Part shown: piece after piece, positions 38,001 to 50,000 of the stretch
Numbering within the stretch: the first letter of the stretch is position 1
How the letters are laid out: each line of letters opens with the position of its first letter
Source of the DNA: Leptasterias polaris
Lineage: Eukaryota; Echinodermata; Asteroidea; Forcipulatida; Asteriidae
Assembly: GCA_037783415.1 (NCBI GenBank)
Contig: JAZGTN010000119.1
Span: 1-64,000, forward strand
Reading direction: 5' to 3'
DNA length: 64,000 nucleotides
Position numbers and translations under genes: made by a program
Notes under the pieces: model-generated
What the model was told of the DNA's origin: nothing
Seen by the model: the letters and a program-made list of their open reading frames with translations, nothing else
Database searches by the model: none

Positions 38001-41000
38001 TAAAAGATTCGACAATATTAGAAAATATACATGTAGCACTGAAGTAAATGTACAGCCGACCAAAGACAGATATGCATTATGCAACAACTGTATAGTATTT
38101 TGGGGGTTGAACAAAGAAAAATTTACTAAAGCGGGATTCAAAACAAGGACCTCCAGAGACATGCCAGTGCTCTATCAACTGAGCTATCTAGCCCTATGTA
38201 GGCGGTCCCCCTATTTTGTCAATATCTTTGTTCACGGGTGCCAGTCAGAAGTCAGGGATCACACCCAAGTTTACGATACAACCTGGGAAGCGGCAGCCAA
38301 GGGATCTTCTTAAGGGGATGCAATTTTGTTTAATTTCAAATATCAAGTAATAAACCACAAGGGAAACTGACTGGGTAAAGTTGAAACAATTTGGGGTTGA
38401 ACAAAGAACATTGTATTAAACAGTAAATTATTCTTTGTTCAACTCTAATTATTAAAAATTTACCCCGTCAGTTTCCCTTGTGGTTTATTACTTAATGTTT
38501 AGTATTTTTTAAACATATACATGTAGTTATTTAGATATACTGAAAAACTGATTTCTTAGCAAATTCTGTTAGGATCCTTCATCAATGCGAGTTCTTGATA
38601 CAGAAAGACCAAGAGACAGATAGACAAATAAAAGTTGAACCAAATTACCGTGCTCTTATCTTGCTTGGACTTCCAGGTGGGGTAGTCGGATCAATCAACA
38701 AAGCTAATTCTTGATCAATCATATCCAACCATCGCTCCAAGTTGGACTGATCTCGACGAAGTTGAATCAATAACAACACCAGCTCTTCATGCTACAATAA
38801 AACCCAAACAATCAAAAAAAAATAATTGTTTGCAAAATGTTCAAAAAGAAACCAAAGTGGAATAAAGGACATCACACAAACATACGTTTGTGAATCCCGC
38901 TAATCAAGGACTTCTCTTTGTTCTCCCATTGTTTGGACTTCGGTTTTTTTAGCGACGTCCCCACTGGTTTTGTACACGAAAGCAAAGCAAGGACGTCCTC
39001 GCTCTGTCAAACACCCGGATCCCTTTTGTTAAAGTCCTCGGTTTGAATGGATAGACACGCTCACACACATACATATACAATGTAGCTCTCTGTTGCAGTC
39101 ACTCTGTGGACATTCCTTTGTTCTATACACTAATGGAAAATCCTATTCCTCAACACTGTAAATAACACTGTGTGGATGTGTGTAAGTCCACATAGTGTTT
39201 CAAGTCCCTACATTGTGTAGACCTCTTTTGTTCTTAGGTCCACACTTCGTATGTAGCATTAAAACACACACACACAGCCTATTTTTTACATCCCTGTGGA
39301 GACACCTTTTGTTCTTTCCTTTGTCTCTGTACTTGAACATCCTCCCATAGACTTTGTACACAATTTGTATTATTATTATGGTTGATTAAAATACTGCAAT
39401 ACAGCAGCTAAAAGCAGAAATGTACAGTTTATAAAAAACAGTCATTAAAATCTAAAAAGAGCACCAGCAATAAATTACATGTACATAAACAGATAGAAAT
39501 ATCAAACAGTTATTAAGAAATATATAAAAAACACATGCAATAAGTTTGTGATAGCAGAATATACTCAAAAAGCCCAAAGTGGTTTGATTAGATTATAATT
39601 CATCCATTGCTCATGACCCGAAGAGCCTGTCCACAAGATAAAAGTATTAAAGTGTGGAAAAGGTGCATCATTTTGTAATGCAATGTGACTATCATTTCAG
39701 CTATTATTATTGTTGCACTTATTACAAATTCCTTGTGGACCACCAAAGTCTTTAGATTTCCACTATGGAGACCTTTTAGTTTTCTCTTTTTTTGTTTTGT
39801 CCTCTGTCTCCATAAGGTAGTGAATTTTATGAGGAATACTTAAAGGAAATGAGGTCTGGTAGGAGGCTGAGAAGTCTCAAGTGCAGAACCAATAGATATT
39901 TAAACTCCTTTCTACCACATTCTATTCGTATTCTTTACGACAGTCGGTAACTTTCTTTCCTGTTATTTCTTGTTTTAGTTTTTTATGAAGTAAATTTTGG
40001 GATGTGCCTTTGTGTAAATACAGTTTTTAAGTTTTTATTAAGTGTAAAATATTGTTCTTCTTCAGAATAATTTGTAATTCTGTTATTTTTAAAATACATT
40101 TTTACAGTTATGAGCATGTTCGACAAAGCAAATTTCCATTTTGTGGACAATAAACATTAAATTGAATATTAAAACAAACGGGAAATGCAGTATTATGTAC
40201 TAACCGATTTCCCAAGAAGATCCCCAGCAGCAATGCTCAGACGAAGACGGATACCGGTCGACAGGAGGATATAAGGCTGGGTTTTCATCTGCCACTTACG
40301 GAAACGGCTTGTAGGCTCTCTCGGCTGAAAATGAGGGGAAAAAATCATCATCAGCGAAAAATATTACACTTGCTTTGAAATACAAGATTATTGCCTTACG
40401 GAAACGAGTTGTAGGCTCTCTCGGCTGAAATTGAGGTAACAAAAATCATTATCAGCAAAAATATTACACTTGCTTTAAATGCAAAGTATACCATTGGTTT
40501 TTGGAATCGTTCAATTGGAGACTTTTGGAAATCTCTGCCACAAGAGGGCAGCAGACCTACCAGGTAAAGTTGTTGTTTGGCTGTTGCACTAGTACTACAC
40601 AGTGTTAGGCTTTCGGATGGCGGGAGAAAAGGAAATAAACAACTATGTCGTCTGTCTGTGATCCCACTGTCTGGCAGTGTTGTCAGTGTATGTTCCGTCT
40701 CTAAAAATGCTTAGAGTAAATCATGTCACTTGCAGATTGGCCTCCTAGATCGGCCCTTGTCGTTTGTGACTGTACGGATTGCAATGCTACTGTGCTACTC
40801 GCCACACTCAGCACACCACTTTTTATTCCAGAACAGTTTGGTACTGCACACGACGTGTTTGGTATTGTGTTATCAAATCAAAAATACAGTAGGGTTGAAT
40901 CTAAAAAAACTAAAAAAACAAAACAAAAAAACAACACGCAAAACGCGAAGTATTTGTTGACGAGTGCTGTCGGTGACCGTCACTCCCATGCTTTTCCTAT

Positions 41001-44000
41001 TCCTAAAATTTTGACTTTACCTGGTGACGAGCGCCCTCTCTTGGTGATTAGCTGAAAGTCTAAAGTCTCCCATTATATTAATCCCATACAAATGTACACA
41101 CAATGTGATGGAAAAAGTTCTCAGACTCAATTTTGGGGGTTCATAAAAACTGATATCTTTTTACATAACCACATTTCTTCGAAGTGAAATGTTTCTCAAA
41201 ATTACTTCTAACAAAGTAAGTTTTTATAGCCATTAATTTTAAGAGTGATTACCAAACGTACGTATGGACCATGTTACCTTTGTTTACAGAAATAGTAACC
41301 TTGTACATTCTAATGCATTTCCTGACAGGCAAGATACTACACAGGCCATGTGGGAAAATTTACATTTTGTGTCATAATTTTCCACATAAATTCAAGAGTT
41401 ACAAAAGCAACAGCTGTACAGCTTTTGAGATGTCCCCCCTTTCTTCGTATCAAAAGTTGAGAAAAATCAGACAGTGCAATCTCCATAAAACATAAGATTT
41501 ATTGTATTCTTCCATTGAGCTGCGTACAAACTGTGCCTGCAGGTAGTCCAGGCTCTGTGGCTCTTTTGTAAACATGTGATGTCACAGGTCACATGGTCTA
41601 TACCTTCCCTTTAAAGATTGTACTCACCCCTTTACTAGGTCCGTTACCCTCAGTGAGTGGGGCTAACATATCCCCTCCATTGTACTCATTTCTCTCCAAA
41701 GTATTCCTGTTTGAACGACCCTTCTGCTTGCCATTCTTGGGTCGGCTTGGAGCAATGTCTGCCTCCGTGACTCCACCTGGGATCATTAGAAATGAGTTTA
41801 ATTCATAACCCAGCATTCAATTACAGACAGAACTTCTTCTGAAATGGCGTGTTGTGGCCGAGCGGATAAGAGCACCGGACTCAAGCTCTTGTGCTTCTGT
41901 TCAGCAGAGTGTGGGTTCGAGTCCCGGTCGTGACACTTGTGTCCTTATGCAAGACACTTAACCATTATTGTTGCGTCCTTTGGATGGGACGTAAAGCCGA
42001 GCGGATAAGAGCACCAGACTTAAGCTCTTGTGTTTCTGTTCAGCACGTGAGTACGTCACTGTGCATGTACGCTGCTAGTCAGTGGTCAATCATGGGTCGA
42101 CTATAAAATGTGCGCACTCGAACTTGCTCATTTTTGAAAAATGTACAGGGTTCTTAAAATTGTTCAAGCGTACGTGACAGCTGCAAAGTACATGTATATG
42201 GGGGTTTACTTACCAGTTTCCTCTTCACTGATTGGTGACGCTAACCTACGCGGATGGTCATAGTGGGAGGCCCTCTGTTGGTTGGGACTCTGAGAGGGTG
42301 CGGCAAATGTTGGATTGGTTGGTGTTGAGCGCTGTATGACGGCTTCAACAGGTTGTGGTATGTAGTCAGATTGTGGTAGATGCTCCATGCTACGCTGAAC
42401 TGGAGTCTGCCTGTCACTGTGGGGTGTAAAAATACAAGCAGATCCTAATCGTAAGAAACAATAATATGGAGTCAAGATCTACTATGGTTGTTAAGGGAGC
42501 ATTGTACACATTCTGCCTGCATAAAGTCCAGGCTCAGTGGCTCTTTTATGATTATGATCAGGTAACATGGTCTATCATAGGACAGTTGCCTTGACACCTG
42601 TTTATTATAAATCTAAAATGATTTTGCTAAATGCACAAATTCAATTTCTTTTAGAACATGGTATGCTTTCCTACCCTTCTGACTGTTTGTCTTTCGCCTT
42701 GTAGTATGAATCTGGTATGTTGGTCGGCCATTCAGCCTCGTTCTTCTGATAAACCATGGGACTATTGAGGTCTGATCGCTGCTCAGGGGTCAAGAGGTCA
42801 TGGGTCGGCTGAACTAGAGGACTCTGAAGGATTGACCTCTGTTCTAGAGTTACGCCACCTTGTTCCTGGAAGAAAACAACAAAAGGAGATATCAGTATTT
42901 GATCGGGATTATTGTCAATACATTTTAGAGGCGATATTACAAGATTTTTCATGGCTCATTTTCAAACTCAATTGTCAGCAGACTTCTCTCAAACCATTAG
43001 TGTTGCATCTAATCACAAGGTCGCAGAAGCCTTGACTATAAACCATTAAGCAAAACACTTAACCATTATTGCTGCGTCCTTCGAATGGGACGTGAAGCTG
43101 TTGGTCCTGTGTGTTGCAAGGTTTTAGCCAGGATTTGGTAAAAGGGTGTCCAAATCTGCTGGAAATTTAAAAACTGGGTGTCCAAATTGTTCACTTACAA
43201 TACATTTACATGTAAATGACAGATGAAACAGGGTGTCCAAATTTAAAACAGGGTGTCCAAAAGACACCCAGACATCCCTCTGGCTAACACTATGGTGTGT
43301 TGTGAATGCACGTAAAAGAACCCAGTGCACTTATTGAAAAGAGAAGGGGTTCGCCCCGGTGTTCCTGGTTTGATTGGCTGTATATTGTGCCACAGCACCT
43401 TGTAAACCATTACATGTAAAGGAATAGGTCTCATACTGCAAAAAGTAGCTCCACATACCTTGCAGAAAAATACTTAATGTTGAAGTGCCTTGAGCGTCAC
43501 TTAGTAACGGATATGAGCGCTATACAACAAACCACTATCATTATTATCATTATTGTTATTATTATTGACTATCTTATGGACACCCTTGATTTTAAAATCA
43601 ACAAAAGAGGCAAGTAGAGTCTCACCATAATCCCATTCTTGGGGATCTTGAAATGCAATGCCTCTGGTGGACGCCTTCCTTGGGTTGCTTCCACTTCCCT
43701 CTTATCATCATCTTGGGGCCCAACTCTACTAGGATCAATCCTCTGGGGGTCACTTCTTCTTCTGGGGTCACCTCTAAGATCTCTTCTTTGGTCACCTCTT
43801 GGGTCAATCCGTCTTGGATCACTTTGTCTAGGATCGCCTCTTGGGTCACCTCTTGGGTCACTTCTTCTAGGGTCCCCTCTCGGGTCACTTCGTCTTGGGT
43901 CCCTTCTGGGGCCAGTTTGTCTCGGGTCCCCTCTTGGGTCACTTCGTCTTGGGTCACCTCTGGGGTCACCTCTGGGGTCACCTCTTGGGTCACTTCTTCT

Positions 44001-47000
44001 GGGGTCACTTCGTCTTGGGTCACTTCTTGGTTCTCTTCCTTGAAGAGGATCTCTAGATTGAGATTGTCTCCCATCAACTGATCCATGAGCAGATCCTGTT
44101 GGAGTTGACGATTTGGAGATATCCGAGCCAGGTCTGTCTTGGCCTCTAGGTTTGCGATAATCAGGAGGTAAGGTGGCCGCTTGATGAGGTCCTCTTGGTG
44201 AACCCTCCATAGATGACGGATATGGTGACCTCTGGCTACGATCAAGGGACCTAGTGGCTTGTACATCACGAGGATCACGTCTACGATCGTCCCGGTCTTG
44301 ACTTCTATTTGAATCGGACCAAGCATCATGATCTTGAGGTCGTTGTCCTCTCTGAGGTTGGTCGGGTCTTCGTCCATCGCCCCACGGAGACAATGCAGGA
44401 TTGCCGGAGGGACTTGGTAACGAGTCTGTAGTAGACGAGTCATAGTTACCTCTGTTGCCATGGTCACCAGGATGCCCAGACAGACTGTTGTCTAATTAAA
44501 AACAAAAACAACCAAATAGAAAGTTTCAAGAAAATGAAGGAAACAATTTATCTCCCTAAAGGGTGTTTGTAACATTGGTAAGAGTAAAAATAAAATTGTT
44601 CACAGATTCAAGCATAACTTACATGGTATAAAGATGGCCATGGTGGGAAACTCCCTTTCAAATATTTTTGCTTGAAATGCCATAGTTTTTGAGAAATGAG
44701 TAAAACAATTAGTTTTGATCTCACGAGTCAAAAACTCAATGTTTGAAAACAGTGAAAACATATACGGTTTTTTCCCACTTTTTTCTTGTGATTCCAATGA
44801 CCGATTGAGCTTAAACTTTCACAGGTTTGTTATTTCATGTATATGTTGGGTCACATCAAGTGTGGATACAGGTCTTTGGCAATTACCAATGTTACAAATG
44901 TGCTTTAAAGGGTGTGTACTGGTAATTGCAAAAGACCTGTATCCAAACTTGATGTGACCCAACATATACATGAATAACAACCTGTGAAAGTTAAAGCTAA
45001 ATCGGTCTTCGGAGTCATGAGAAAACAGTGAAAAACCCCCTTATGTGTTTTAACTTCTTTTCAAACATCGGAATTTATCCTGCAGGATAAAGACTATTAT
45101 TTTACTCATTTCCTAAAAACTATGGCATTTCAAGCAAAACTATTTCAAGGGAAGTTTTCCACCATGACCATCTTTATACCATGTAAGTTATGTGTGAATC
45201 TGTGAACATTTATATTTTCATTCTTACCAATGTTGTACACACCCTTTAAACTCACAGAGACATATCAATGCTAATTTGAAATTCATCGGAAAAAGAAACA
45301 TTCATTTTGATTTGTTGGTCGAGATAGGGAGAGAAGTATTACCCGTGTCTCTGCGCTCCCTGGATTTGGACCTTGGCCGGGGAAGCGTTTTATAAGAGTC
45401 CGGATACTGACCAGGAGAATGTGGGGCTGTCCGCTCTCGACCCATGGACCGGGTTCGAGTTTTACCACCACTGGACAACGATCCACTCTCACGATCCCAA
45501 CTACGACGTTGATCTCCACTTTGCCTATCGCTGTTTCTATCGCCGTGTCTCTCACCGTCTCTGTCACTGTGTCTGTCCTGGGAAGCGTGACTCGACTCTG
45601 AATCTCTGTAAAGGAAAAAAAAGTTAATTAAAATTCAACAATATTAAAACGTTCATTAGTCAGTACATATCTTTATCGAGAATATGTGATATTATTGGTT
45701 TATTGAAATCATTAAAATAAATACATTTTCCATCGCAGCCTAGGGCCGAATTAGGGAAAACAATCACAAAGAAAAAGGAAAAGAAAAAACAAACAAAACA
45801 CACACATGAATAACAATATAAAAAAAACAGAAATATAAAACAAATTGATTCAAATATCAAACCCAAAACATCAAAATCAAAAGCGGCACAAAAAAAAAAA
45901 GAACAAATCACAAAAAGTAAACTGGAGAGCACTAGAGAGAATTTTTTTAAAAATAATTTAAAATCACTAACAAAAATTTAAAAAATAACAATTGACTACA
46001 TGAGACATTTTAGCTGAACAAGATTACCTTGTTCTGGGTCTATCTTGTCCCCGTCTTCTGTCCTCATCACGACCAGCAGTCCTTGACCCCTGCTTGGGCT
46101 GACCACTCCTTGGTCTCTCCTCATACTCAGCCCTCTCGACTGGAGCTGAGGAACTGACAACTCTCTCCGTTTCGGCCACAATTTGTCTATCCTGGTCACT
46201 TTCAGACAGTGAATTATATCCATCAGGTCTTGCATCACGTGAATCCAGTGAGTTGTATCCGTCTTGCTGATACCGTTCATTGTTTTCATCATCACCGCGG
46301 TAACGCTTATTGTAATTATCATTCTGGTCACGTTGATGTTGATCGGTCATCTCTTTCTGTTGATCATCGCCATCAGACTTTGACCGAGGGTCGTCGTCAT
46401 AGTAACGCTTCTTAAGATCTTGTTTCCCTTCTTCTAACGATGAGTAGCCATCTATGTCCTCATCTGGTGGGTAATCATAGATAGCTGGTGGATTAGTGTC
46501 TCCGTCACGTCCTCTCTTAATCTCTTCAGGCCATCTTCCTTGACCCTGGTCGAAACGCTCTCTTGCCTCCCAATAACCCTCCGGAGCGTTGTTATAACCC
46601 TCCTCATTGTTATGACGTTTCCTCTCAGGCTCATGTGGTTCCCTCGGTAACCGACCGTTAGGGTCAAACCCATTGGCCTGTTGTGGTGTTCTGTCGTCGT
46701 TGTAGTCATCGGGTATTGTGTCGTTGAAGTCCTTGGGGCTTTTGAATAACCAGTCCTCCTCATCCCTTCTGGAATTGTTGAGTGAACGAGATTGGTAATC
46801 TCTAAATCCTGCATCATCCTCATCATACTGAGGCCTCTCATGTTGCCTGTATTATACCAAAAATAACCATAATTGTAGCCTCTGCTACTAGGAATATACT
46901 CTTCTCTTTTCTCTCATATACACCCCTTCAATGATAACAAAAATAAGGACATTGCATGTTTATGCACATTGTATTCTGGTTACAAATATGAAAACATAAG

Positions 47001-50000
47001 GTAAACAAAGCCTGTGACGGTTACACAGTAAACCAATCGATCGTCCAGTTACATGTTTACACTTTTACGGAAAAAAAAATTCACTCAAAAAGTGGCGCGA
47101 AACGCTGACCACATTGCGACCCGATGTACACAACGCCTGATCCCATGCGACACACACAAGCGTATCGTTTTCAATTTACATACAGGCTTGTAGTCTTTAT
47201 TATTTTGTTACTGTGCATGCGCGGTTGTGTCCAAATTTGTTCAACTCCAAATTTTGTTCATGAAACGAGCGAATACACAAGGAACCAAACATATCAGAAA
47301 TGATAACACGTTTACAAAAATAACAGAAAACGCCGAGTTTAAAGGAAACGACAACTAGGGGATTCAAATAGTCTCAATTACTCACCCATCAATCTGCAAC
47401 TTGGCAGCAAGGTTTAAAGCTCTCATCCACTGATTCATATCACTCTGATTCTCAGCAGCTAGGTAGTATGTTCTCATATTATCATGCTCACACTGGGGGA
47501 AAAAAATAAAAAAATAATTCTCAGCAGCTGGGGAGTATGTTCTCATATTCTCATGCTTATACTGGGGGGGATTTTTTCTTTCTTTTTTTCTCAGCAGCTA
47601 GGGAGTATGTTCTCATATTCTCATGCTCACATTGGGGAAAGTAACCATTTTAATTCTCAGCAGCTAGGGAGTATGTTCTCATGCTCACACTGGGGAGGAA
47701 AAAGAATCATTTTAATTCTCAGCAGCTAGGGAGTATGTTCTCATGCTCACACTGGGGGAAAAGGAATCATTTTAATTCTCAGCAGCTAGGGAGTATGTTC
47801 TCATGCTCACACTGGGGGGAAAAAAGAATCATTTTAATTCTCAGCAGCTAGGGAGTATGTTCTCATATTCTCATGCTCACACTGGGGGAAAATCATTTTT
47901 AACTCAGCAGCTAGGGAGTATGTTCTAATGCTCACACTGGGAGGAAAAAGAATCATTTTAATTCTCAGCAGTTAGGGAGTATGTTCTATGCTCACACTGG
48001 GGGAAGAATCATTTTAATTCTCAGCAGCTAGGGAGTATGTTCTCATGCTCACACTGGGGGGGAAAAGAATCATTTTAATTCTCAGCAGCTAGGGAGTATG
48101 TTTTCATGCTCACACTGACTGGGGAGAATTATTTTTAATTCTCAGCAGCTAGGGAGTATGCTCTCATATTCTCATGCTCACATGGGGAAAAAATAATCAT
48201 TTTAATTCTCAGCAGCTAGGGAGTATGTTCTCATGCTCACACTGGGGGAATTATTTTAATTCTCAGCAGCTAGGGAGTATGTTCTCATGCTCACACTGGG
48301 GGAATTATTTTAATTCTCAGCAGCTAGGGAGTATGTTCTATGCTCACACTGGGGGAAAAGGGAATCGTTTTAATTATCAGCAGCTAGGGAGTATGTTTTC
48401 ATATTCTCATGCTCACACTAGGCGAAAAAAAAGATTTTTTTAATTCTCAGCAGCTAGGGAGTATGTTCTATGCTCACACTAGGCGAAAAAAACTATTTTT
48501 TTAAGTCTCAGCAGCTATGGAGTTTGTTTTCATATTTCCATGCTCTCACACTGGGGGAAATAACCATTTTAACTGTTCAGAGTAAATTAGTCAGAACAAA
48601 ATTACACACAAATTATTATTAAAATCTGACTAATTTCATTTATAATCGCTGGTGCAAGAATACAACATCAATCACGATTCAGATGAATCCCATTCAGATA
48701 AATGTAGTAATGACTTTACATGAACATGAAATACGGTAGGATCTAATATTCAAACAAAATAAAGGTGTGGCATTTGGTCTTAGGGGAAAAATAATTTCAC
48801 AACAAAAATACATCATTGCTTGTGCTTCGAAGGGCAAGAAATAAAAAATAACATAACATTTCTTTTTTTAAATACACTAATGTTTAATTAAACATAAGAA
48901 TTTAGACAATTAAAAAAACCCAGTTTCAGTCTTTTTTAAAAGTATATTATAAAATATACTTGTAGATTTCACATACATGTAAAACCATCAGATATTTTTT
49001 ATGTTGAACAATTTTGTCTGCATATTTTCATTCTTGAACCGAATTGTTAAAGAAGACAAACACAAATAAATCTGAGCAAAGATTAACAGAAACTGTCTTG
49101 AAAAACTTACCTTGAAAGCAAATTTCCTTGTAATTTTATCCTGAGGACCCACCGGACCAACAACATAACTAGGAATCAGAATGGAGCCAGCCTCACTCTT
49201 GGACTTGTCAACCCCTGGATGAAAATGATCATTAAACAAATAGAATTTTATGACTGTGTGGGTTTTTACGACTGTTGAATACCAAATGAGATGTTCTAAG
49301 TCAAAGAGATCATATTGTTTGTACATGGCACTTTAAAGGGAATGTATGCGTTTGGTAATCACTCTTAAAATTAATGGCAATAAAAACTCACCTAGAACTA
49401 AGACAGCTTTCAATAGTATAAAGCATTGAGAACCATTTTCAAGTAATGTCGTTATGAGAAAATATATCAGTTTTTATGCCCCAAATTTGAATCTGAGAAA
49501 CGTTACTGTTAGAAACATTTGCCAGATTGTTTATTCCTATAGGGATTATTTTTCCTGCGTGGACATATTCGCTCCGTTTTTGGGGCGATATCTGAAGTTA
49601 ATTTTTCACAAGTTAGTTTTTTTGTATACTACTTTTATACAGGATTAAAACAATCAAACGTTTCCCAAAACCAAAGGTATACTTTGCCTTTAAAGCAGTC
49701 TCTTGTCTATTACTGCCAACACATTTTACCCCCAGGACATTGTCAGGGATGTGACAGGCTGTTGAAAAAAACACCTGAACCCTGCATGGCCGTGACTACT
49801 ACTTTCGCTTAGCGGATCGAGCGGTCTCCTGACAATAACTAGAGCAAGCTAGTTGAATCGTTGAGACCAATTAAGCAATTAAGAACTCACTCCGTGGCAG
49901 TGAAATTAATCAAGAGAAGTCCCCTCGATCCACTAAGGTAGTATTCCCAGCCGATTTCCTACCTTCTGCCCAGGTAATAGTTAATAAGCAGGACAGTTCT

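Noticed and set aside
43639..44081. Plus-strand ORFs rich in Leu-Gly-Ser or Val-Thr-Ser-Trp
   Set aside because: Antisense shadows of the Asp-Pro-Arg coding repeat in exon 7.
43622..44467. Second minus-strand frame (281 codons) over exon 7
   Set aside because: Out of frame with exons 6 and 8; the other frame joins both.
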